A DNA stretch of 64,000 bases from Takakia lepidozioides (taxonomy: Eukaryota > Streptophyta > Takakiopsida > Takakiales > Takakiaceae). Positions 55,901-64,000 of the stretch are shown piece after piece. The position numbers were made by a program, and so were the translations under genes. The DNA is taken from contig CM060732.1 of the NCBI GenBank assembly GCA_030704615.1, positions 43,071,053 to 43,135,052 on the forward strand. The letters are read 5' to 3'. The notes beneath the pieces are model-generated. The model saw nothing but the letters and a program-made list of their open reading frames with translations. It searched no databases and had not been told where the DNA came from. The first letter of the stretch is position 1; each line of letters starts with the position of its first letter.

Positions 55901-57868
55901 CCTGCTGCGTGTGTGCCAATGATGTAAATCAGACCAGGATTCACTACTCAACCTTTTAAGACATTCACACGGTTCCAAACAAGGCAAAAAAGTATTACTA
56001 AGACTGAATATTAGGGTGTGACCCACCTGCCGTGGGCACCATCTCACTACTGCCTTCATCTTCTGTGGTTGCATCTGAATCTACAACGGGAAGTTCATCC
56101 TCCATCGGTTCATTCTTGCCACCCCGAGTGTCACCATCTTCGTCTGCTGTATCTGGTTGGAAATCCTCAATACCTGCCAGATTCCTCTCCCAATGAAGCC
56201 ATGGAGTTTTGGAACATGAGGGAAACAAACTAGGTTTCTGTTCACAGGAACAACAGAAGGAACCACTATGTACACTTGAACATCTTGTGGTGAATCAGCA
56301 ACTTAGGCAGGTGCATAGGAAACTAAAATTCATTACTAGGAAAATGTTTCTGGTGAGCATCCATGATAGCCAGTGGACAACAGTGTAAGTACAACAATTA
56401 AATATTGGTTGTACAAGCTCAAAAACGAGAGCATCAGTGGTATTGACACAGAAGATGCGCCATTGAGGAGACAGTCTCTCTTCATGATACACACTTGATA
56501 CCAGGCATGAATAGTCTAAGTAATGTTATAGGAAAGTACCAAAAGTCTTGAGAACATTGATAAGAACTAGATGAGAGGGTTTCATATGCGAAGAATGGGG
56601 AGTAATTCGGAATATTTTACCTCTAGGGCAGTGATGATTGCCTCCAGGAGGAAGATCTACCCTGCCTGATTCTGAAGTCCTTTCTTCCTCAAAATCACAC
56701 TGGTGGCCATCCTCGTGGTAAACATCCAGCAACTGTGTTTGCTGGTAATCTTGATCATCCCCAGCATCTTCATGTTCCCCATATAGATCGCCGTCATCTA
56801 GCAGCTGAGTCTCCAGGTAAACTGTTCCTCCAGGTTCCGCATCCATCTGCCAATCCTCTCTTTCTTCCTGAGGGTTGGGCCCTGCCAGTTTCATCGATTC
56901 TGAATCTGAATCTGTAGGTGCATAGCAAGCGATGTGAAATGAATTTTATGGAGAGATGGACAAATGGTGGCATTGACAGAAGCTCAGACTATGATAGTGA
57001 TGCCAATCAGTGGCTACAACGAATTGGCACCATCAGATGGAAACATTTGTAAATAACCTTGCCAATAAACTAAGGCTTCAGCACCATGCAAAGGGTTCAT
57101 CCGCACAGCATTTCTAATCAACAAAACTGGAGTACATCATTTGATATCAGACACTGCTTCAGACATTCCTCAAGATGACTGAGTCATCCTCTGCAAGTGC
57201 CATGATGGGCAAGTGTCTATGAATCAACATAGGCTTCCAACCTGCCACATGGGGTTTGATATCGCTCTATTACTCTCACCTAGAGATTAACAGGGTCTCA
57301 TTTTCTTATCTCAAGGACCACATCCTGCCAGCTATTGCATTTGGTGCATGATTGACTTTAATTTACCCTGCAAGTGTTGAGGATCACAGATATTGGACTG
57401 ACGAGGTAGGATAACTCCCAACTCCATTCCTTATATGAGAAACCCTGGAAAACCCTTCGACAAACGCAATCATCTCGTGTTTAAATTGTCTACCTTGACA
57501 GAACTCTGGCGGAGAAACCACACGAGGATTCGAAATAAACGAACATATGGGATCCATGCAGGTCACTTGCTCTCCCTGGCTCTGTCTATCCCTCTCCATA
57601 CTAGGACCGGCCCTGTGCGCGTGCTCACCTAAGACTCGAAAAAGCTTCCCAATTACCACTCCGAAACTCTTCCTTTAGGTACCACGTCCATAGCTGCTTT
57701 CCAGAACCCCTAAAATAAGCGGAATTATCAGTCACGAAACACAGAGACGGGGAAAGAAAACACACCATCAAAATCGGCAAAACGCTGTGCGGGTTCGTGG
57801 AGCGACTGACTCCGAGCTCCTTCCCTTGAACTGTGCCAGGAGGCACCACCTCTGGCCGTTGCATTCAT
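49901..57868 (-). CDS. tandem-BRCT DNA-damage scaffold protein (MDC1/PTIP-like), 11 exons
   Basis: Exons (minus strand): 57766-57868, 56621-56911, 56027-56173, 54859-55901, 53817-54614, 53576-53738, 53043-53269, 51823-52725, 50887-51237, 50230-50338, 49901-49983. All phases agree, giving about 1405 residues. The first 1200 or so are low-complexity and charged, with ETQLLDDGD and QQTQLLDVY repeats near the N-terminus and SYLDSQDPGEESQARALDCV in the middle, typical of the plant family. The C-terminus (from about 1205) is a BRCT pair: VHVLFSHGLAEDIMKQQRK, LGGQVVTTAGECTHFVAEKF, the conserved Trp in TTMWLESC, then GIRVFITPNTKPGPAAVAAV and VYLPELISSGIVTHHLDL. Tandem BRCT pairs of this type bind phosphoproteins at damaged chromatin; that role is inferred. 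Exon 4 has a CAGCAG acceptor, so its start may be 55901 or 55904. Confidence 0.9.
51430..51640 (-). mobile_element. LINE-like 3' fragment in a BRCT gene intron
   Basis: On the minus strand the segment ends GGTCCCTTGTGGACATTATA, then AAGTTTCTTTC. This resembles the GTCCC...GGACATT...TTTC 3' end of the LINE copies at 14.9 kb. The match is weaker than for the other copies. It lies between exons 8 and 9. Confidence 0.4.
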
Positions 57869-59145
57869 GCTTCCAGAATAATTTGACAAATACAGTTCAC
57901 TGCAACCCCCCAAGCTTGTTCTCACGCACTGGAATCCAAATTGCGATTACTTGAGGAACATACGTACATCCTGTTGGTGGCAGCAAGAGAACACAAGCTC
58001 TGAACAAACGCAACCCCATACCTAGCATCAAGACGAACAATCGGAAGAGAAACAACACACAAAGCGCAGGGCAACGTCCCTTCCTATTTCGGGAAGGGCT
58101 TGCAAAGCTCTGCCCCCTAAAGCCGTGACCAAGAAGACGCCCACCCTATATCCGTGTTACCGTACTTACCTAGCTTATTAGGCACTTCCGCGCCTAATAA
58201 TTAATAAAAATGGAATATTATTAGGCAGATTCGTTTTTATTTATTTTTTATTTTTTATTTTTCACTTTTTTTGAAAGGGAACACCTAGGAGCGTATTATT
58301 TAGACACCTCACCTAGGTAATTTCCAAACATTAGGCATGTATTTTTTTATTTTTTCTTAAGGGCATGTATTACAGTCAACCCTGCATAATAATGAACAAT
58401 TGTTTTTTTTTTTTTGGGACCTCACTCAAAAACTATTGTTGAGGTAATTTTCTTTTTAAAATACCCAGGTTTCCTTTTTTATTAAACAATTCAAAAAATA
58501 GATATTACCTCAACAATTGTTTTTGAGAAGATTCACATGAGATAGGTGATGAGACTTATGGAGATGTAGTTGGAGGGCCCTTTGCGGTTGTGTGGACATG
58601 AAATTTTAAATTGTAGGCATTTTTGCCATTTTTTTGGACTTTAAATAATACAATTTAGCCACATATTTGGACATTTTGGTATTTTTAACAATCTTCGAGC
58701 AATTAGGCACTTCTCAGGAAATTTTTCCAAGTTTTAGGCACATTTTCCCAAAATGTTCTAAATTTAATTAGGCACTTGATTTTGAATTAATTACTGCCTA
58801 TCAAGCTAGGTAAGTACGGTAGTACAACTAGGCCTCGGTAATAGGGTCTGCGTTATTTTGAAAGGTTTGCGCGGGAACAATGTACATCTCGCGGAGGTGG
58901 TTTTCGGATGAACGTCTCGGATGATAAGCGCACTCGTCATCCAGTATACTCGAGAAAGAGAATCATTCGTTTTTATTTTTTTTGTTTAAATGTATATAAA
59001 TGTTAGTCTCATTTATATTTGAAGACCTCGTTGAGGTCCGGAAGCTGGTTCGGGATCTGGGTAGAGCTCCCAAGCTGGGGAGGGGGGCTGAGGAGGAGAG
59101 TGTGCAGAAGGAGGGCAGGAGCAGCGATAGCCAAGGAGGATCATC
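57869..59145. promoter_or_regulatory. divergent intergenic region between the BRCT gene and MCTS1
   Basis: The two start codons are 1.28 kb apart, head-to-head. Half of the interval is a MITE-like insertion (58158-58821). The promoters must lie in the flanking parts. The MCTS1 side contains a TATATAAATG-like stretch at about 58991-59001, 145 bases before the ATG, and a purine-rich leader. Confidence 0.5.
58158..58821. mobile_element. 664-bp MITE-like element with perfect 19-bp terminal inverted repeats
   Basis: The left end TACCGTACTTACCTAGCTT (58158-58176) and the right end AAGCTAGGTAAGTACGGTA (58803-58821) are exact inverted repeats. Imperfect pairing continues inward (ATTAGGCAC versus ATAGGCAGT). 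If the outer TA on each side is the target duplication, it fits a Tc1/mariner Stowaway-type insertion. The interior is very AT-rich with T tracts, repeats the word TTAGGCA about seven times in variant forms, and encodes nothing. Confidence 0.75.
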
Positions 59146-61442
59146 ATGTTCAAAAAGTAAGTATGGCTTTGATTGTTTGCTGTGCTTGGATTGAGCATGA
59201 GAGCTATTAGTTTCTTTCTTTGTTGGTGTGTTAGGTGTATGGGGTGGGGAGTTAGTTGCATTCGGATACGGTGATCTGCTGGGGGGGTTGGTATGAAGGA
59301 TGTTGAATCCTGAGTCCGAGAATTTTGTTGCACTTTTGAATATTCCCTGCTTTCATTCTTGTCACGACTAGATGTATGAAAAGCGTAGAGAGGGTTTGTT
59401 AAGATCGGTGTGAAGTTGACGAAGGGAAGGATGAAGTGGTACTCTGAGGTGGGCTTCCTGCTTTCTTTCAAGTGGGAGCCAATCAGCTGCGGTGGCCATG
59501 ATTGCTTTTCCATGATTGGTCTGTGATTGGGGCGCGAGCTTGACTAGTTGAGGGGGTTGGAGGGCAGATTTACGTCGGAGGAGGTAACTGGGCAGAACCA
59601 AGTGAAGGCATCTGTGCAACGAAAGATTCGTCAAAACATTGCTGAGGAGGTGTGCGGCGATCTATGTCCTCCCCTTCCATCTAGGTTTTTTTTTTAAGCG
59701 CTGTCCTTCCTTACAGGCAGGTGGTTCATCTGTGGTAATCCTTCGACTACTCCAGAAGAAAAGTAGGGTTGGTAATATGGCGGGGTGATGATGGTGTGCA
59801 GTACCCTGACTTGGAGCCGTTGCTGGAAGACCTACTTCCCAAGAAGGCACCTCTTATTGTGGCTAAATGGTAGGCATCCCATCTGCTGTCTTGATTGATC
59901 TGTAAAGCAGTTAATTTTTCAGAGACAATGGGAACCGTACAGGGAATGCATCATAGAACTTTGGCAACCATGTGCACTTCGACATTGAGCGTTTTCATGA
60001 TTGCAAGGTTCATCCTTCACCTTGCCCTAACAGATCTGAGCGTGCCCTCACATCTGACATCTTGGTGTCAGTCATTTTGCCCAAATCTGCAATTTGTGGT
60101 AAGTTTCAGGGTTCAGGGTTTAGGGTTGGTTCTTTTTGGGGATCCCAGGTGAATGGTATCTTATATTGTGGTGGGTGGGGCAGTCAGAATCACATCAATC
60201 TGGTGGTGGTGAACAATGTGCCTCTCTTTTTCAATGTGAGGGATGGCCCCTACATGCCTACGTTGCGGCTTCTACATCAGTGTAAGCTCCAATTGCATGC
60301 TGAGGACTAGAATACCTGCCAAAACATGAGGGTGATCACTCCTATGGATATTATTATTGTTTGTACCAGATATTCCTCACTTCTGCACCCTTGCTCGGTA
60401 TAGCTGCTGTGACTGCTATTAGTTGTAGAAATTGCGGGGGATTGTAAGTCTGTTTCATCTTTTGGGGAGTAGGGTACCTGATTTGCAAGGGTGGGTATGG
60501 ATGAAGATCCAGGAATAATGAAGATGTTCCGGGTGGATAGAGGAGCCATCAAGTTTGTGTTGGCAGGCGCTAATATCATGTGCCCAGGCCTTACTTCTGC
60601 TGGCGGGGCTCTGGATAATGATGTGCCTGCGGAGGCCCCTGTGGTATTTAACCCCTTTCCCATTTTGTTGGTGTCTTCAGTCAGAAGAGTACAAGGCTAG
60701 AGTTCTACTGGGTCCTGAGCATCATGAAAATAAGTATGTATGGAAAGAGAATGTGTTCAGGATACTCTGGCAACTAGGAGGTAAGAAGGCTAGTGTTGAG
60801 GTAGTGAAATTGCAACTAACATTGTCTCCCTCAGGCAATCATGGCAGAGGGCAAGCAGCATGCGCTCGCCATCGGGTACACCAAGATGTCAGCCCAAGCC
60901 ATGTATGTTTGCTCCAACTTAAACTTCACTTACCTGAAAGGATGTTCTTTGGTATTCTCTATGCTAGACTGTCTTCAGATTTGCTGAAAGTTTGAGGGAG
61001 TTTTCGCAGAAAGAGCATCAACAAAGGTATAGGCGTGGACAATATGCACTACCTCAATGATGGGCTTTGGAAGGTAAATCCATTTTATTTCAAATTATTG
61101 CTTCCTGAGTGCATGGAAGTGAGTTAGTCCCTCTAGCGATCTCCTCATGTGACCGGCATTGCTGTCCAGCTCCTTGTGGCACTGAGCCCTTGGAACTTAG
61201 TATGGTATCAACAAGTCATGCTACTCAGGCAGTTGTTTGTGCAGCAATGAAGAGTTTCCAGCACTTACAGATCATGAAAGGTTCCCCAGGAGTCCTGTGC
61301 CCCTCACAGTTGACAGTTGTTTTACTTAGTAGTCCCCTCATATGAGTATGCACATATCTTTCAATCAGATTAGAACCTCCTGTGGTATTAATGATATGAT
61401 GATGGTCATGGGTTTGGATGGCAGACACTACACCTGGACTGA
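59146..61442 (+). CDS. MCTS1: MCTS1 / Tma20 homolog (PUA-domain translation factor), 8 exons
   Basis: MCTS1 pairs with DENR to recycle 40S subunits and support reinitiation. Exons: 59146-59156, 59568-59649, 59802-59869, 60184-60281, 60507-60643, 60835-60902, 61010-61073 and probably 61425-61442. The phases fit, giving 181 residues, the same length as human MCTS1. Motifs are [49 protein letters not shown], then the PUA domain: [39 protein letters not shown] and [18 protein letters not shown]. The first coding exon has only 11 bases. The last exon (TLHLD, stop) is the least certain part; read-through after 61073 would instead end at 61127. Confidence 0.93.
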
Positions 61443-62600
61443 TGGTTCATGGAGGAGCTAGGAAAAGGAACTAGGAAAGAAAGAGCAACTAGAGATTTGA
61501 GCGAAAAGTATGGTAGTAGTGGCACAAGAACACACCCAGAAGTTCTGGATAAGGCTGCTGGGTTGTTATAGAGAGCTGACTCCCAGTTGCAGGGTTTTCA
61601 GTGGACCACCTTTTGAAGTAAAGGTTGACAATGAACATTCATGTATGTAATTATTTGTTAATTGTCCTTGTCACTCACTGGGAAATTCAAGGTGAAGTGG
61701 GCATCTTGATCCATTACTGTAAGATTTGAATGTTGCTTGCGTTGATTGCGGAGCTGGTTACTATGATGACGCTAGAGTATGGCGCTGGGATGAGATCATA
61801 GTAACCTTGTATGTAGCCCTCCGCAGGAACATAGATATGAGATTGTGAGTGGAGCTTTGTCTCAAACTGACATGAGGTGATCATCCCATCCAACTGCCTG
61901 AATCAAATCAGACAACGAAACTCTTGGGGACATAGAGAAGGAGAGGAGAAGATGACTATTTTTGTCCATTCTAGGGCCATTGGGCACGATCAAGAGAGCG
62001 CTCGAAGCTCTTGTTGGCTTTGTGAATCAGTCAATGTTAAGATGATCAGATTTTTGCTGAGTTTGGCAGGTCACTGGAGAGTATAAGGTATCCGCTGCGA
62101 AAATGCAGAGTCCTCTATTCGAAGTATGGAAACTTCAGGGCAAGTTTGGCAGCTTCCAAATATCTCACATGGCAAGGGAATGCAACACCACAGCAGATGC
62201 CCCTGCCAACCAAGGCATTGATGAGGCCCTCTCCAAGCAGTTCAACCGATTCTAGACGAAGAGACCGTGTCATTCGTAACTGATCCAGGATGTATATTGC
62301 CAGAAGCCCTGAAGCGCAGTACCTTGTTGCTTATTGATCCTTCACAACAATTTTTCACTTGCCAGAGATGAGGAAGCGGTTCGGAGCTGTGTGCTTCGGC
62401 GAATGTTAAGAGCGCGCAGCTCATCAGAGCCTTGGTGGATCGCATCTCTGATACCTTCATTGGCAGCTCAACAAGGTCTTACAATACGACCTCCATTTAA
62501 CGCTCTCCTTTAAGAAAACTTTATTCAGGCTATACATGAATTAACAGATCAAAAGTAGTACTTTGCTGATCAAACTGCTGCTAATAGTTTCTTAGAGACG
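61443..62600. other. intergenic downstream of MCTS1
   Basis: No gene recognised. Minus-strand frames at 62242-62460 could be decayed sequence downstream of the kinase fragment, but no kinase motif is visible in them. Confidence 0.4.
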
Positions 62601-62639
62601 CATGAGGTGCTCTGTTGTGCAACAGCAGTATTAACCCCT

Positions 62640-62850
62640 AATCTCCCAAAACCTTTTTTGCTTAACTGGGTAAAAAATGGCACTCCCACCTATGGAAAGA
62701 GCCATATCTACTTGAGCAACTGTGAGAAAGATGTTGCTCTTCACGTCCCGGTGAGTAATGCTAGGGCTGCATGTGTGCAAATATTCCAACCCTGTCCACT
62801 CCAAAGAAGTCGAGCTACCTCTTCCCAGCCTCCAGTAAAACAACTTTCTG
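62640..62850 (-). pseudogene. receptor-like protein kinase fragment
   Basis: On the minus strand, WTGLEYLHTCSPSITHRDVK followed by SNIFL matches the catalytic-loop region of plant receptor-like kinases (GLEYLH...IxHRDVKxxNILL). The reading frame loses kinase similarity right after the loop, and no DFG or APE segment follows in the next kilobase on that strand. It is most likely a decayed fragment. An exon of a gene extending beyond 64000 is possible but less likely. Confidence 0.55.
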
Positions 62851-62880
62851 AGTCTCTAATTGGCATGGAACAGTCTAGGT

Positions 62881-64000
62881 TTATACCCTAATCCGATTCC
62901 GGGCGAACAAGATTGCCTAATGGTCATACAAGGGCTTTACAACTTCTATCAACTCTATCTCTAAAACCTGTGATATCTTTTTCTTCACTCATTCGCTTTT
63001 TGAGAGTCATAGAAGGAATTCATAACTCCCACGGATCCTGAGGGTTCATGGTACAAATTGGGAGGTTAAGACAAGATAGAAAACAACGCATCAAAAGACT
63101 TCACATGTCACTGGGAGAAGGACTAGTCCCATGGGGCACAAAAGAACAACACTTGAAACCAAAGAGAAAATCAAACCTTCATAAAGGGGCATCTCATGCA
63201 GGTGAGCTGCTTAGGACTTTGGGTCCTCATGCATGAAGGCCTATAACAAGACTGGAACACTGAATGATACGAGTATCTTACTGTGCAAGAGGGAGAGACT
63301 AATAATTCATCTTCTTGCTTTCAGCCGTTCGTCCCCAAAGGACAGCATGTTTTTTGACTAGTAGGATTTGACTTGATGTTCTCAAGGATTTTCCCTTTTC
63401 CTACATGCAGCCGGCGAGCCCACCAACCTTTCACTAGTAATTTAGAGGCTCGGGTCAGCAAGGACCCCAAACCAAACTACATGGTCTAATCATGGCTGGT
63501 TCTGTTGTACCTTCCGTAACCTCTAAAATGTGAGTGAAGAAGTTACTAGGTTCTCACAAAATATTTGTTGTTCTTGAGTGAGTTTTGTAGAATTTCCTTT
63601 GATTTTTAATGGTCAATGGTACTGTTGCATGGATAATCTCTTGAATGCTGACATGTCAACATGCTGAAATGTTGAGCTTTAAACTCGGGGGGCACCCTAA
63701 ACCCCAGGCTCTACAGGTTGCTTTCACAAGTCCCGGAGATCGATGGTATGTTAGAGGAATTAATGAAAACCATTGATTGGATGCCTGTGTAACTCATAGT
63801 GTTGTTCATGTACAAAAGAGCCCAACCAGAAGGATCTGCTGATTTCAATTTACATCTAGCAGTTGCTTTCAGTCAGTGTGGCAGATTTCTATTTACCTCA
63901 ACCCTTACAGCAACACTAAGGGAAAAAGAATAATGCCAATATCTTTCATTTGACTTGGGCCTAAAGGGGAGAAATGGTTGCCCTTCTCACTCACAAAAAT
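62881..64000. other. terminal intergenic stretch
   Basis: No coding region or known repeat could be recognised in the last 1.1 kb. Only short unsupported frames occur. Confidence 0.4.

Noticed and set aside
1-64000. A biosynthetic cluster, phage, integron or other prokaryote-type system
   Set aside because: The genes are intron-bearing plant genes of unrelated function on alternating strands; no operon spacing, ribosome binding sites or defence genes are seen. No tRNA or rRNA gene was recognised either.

Overview
The window is nuclear DNA from a seed-free land plant (moss, liverwort, lycophyte or fern grade). The genes are plant genes with many spliceosomal introns: plastid PPDK with a transit peptide, a DYW-type PPR protein, a plant cysteine oxidase and an LRR receptor-like protein. 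One of them encodes the ciliary radial-spoke protein RSPH9, which flowering plants lack and plants with swimming sperm keep. I could not narrow the lineage further. All gene models were assembled by hand from protein similarity, canonical splice sites and codon-phase arithmetic. No database search was run.

Layout: 3' end of an LSM12-like gene (+, 467-1697); 20-exon pyruvate phosphate dikinase (-, 3162-12581), head-to-head with 7-exon RSPH9 (+, 13568-17629); 9-exon plastid TPR protein (-, 17958-21038); a decayed PPR copy inside LINE-derived repeats (21.5-23.0 kb); 5-exon plant cysteine oxidase (-, 23837-26115), head-to-head with a 9-exon SirB1/transglutaminase-like protein (+, 26678-31164); a duplicated block carrying a copy of the TPR first exon, a LINE-derived repeat and an intact intronless PPR-DYW gene (-, 33175-36021); unassigned coding-like exons near 37.0-37.5 kb; a DUF1992 (DNAJC28-type) gene (+, 38381-39509); a degenerate LINE with endonuclease and reverse transcriptase (-, about 39.65-42.5 kb); a small terminal-inverted-repeat element (43.4-43.7 kb); an LRR receptor-like protein (+, 44697-48400); an 11-exon tandem-BRCT protein (-, 49901-57868), head-to-head with MCTS1 (+, 59146-61442), with a MITE-like element between them; and a protein-kinase gene fragment near 62.7 kb.

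The genes do not form a pathway. They are a chance set of nuclear housekeeping genes (metabolism, plastid, cilium, oxygen sensing, organellar RNA editing, surface receptor, DNA-damage scaffold, translation initiation). Three pairs are divergent with 0.6-1.3 kb between start codons. Repeat activity is mostly LINE 3' ends, which lie largely inside introns, plus local segmental duplication around the PPR gene. I see no tRNA, rRNA, CRISPR array or gene cluster that looks like a new system. The points most worth checking are the PPR/TPR duplication, the intron evidence in the RLP and PCO genes, the GC-AG intron, and the two unexplained repeated or coding-like segments.
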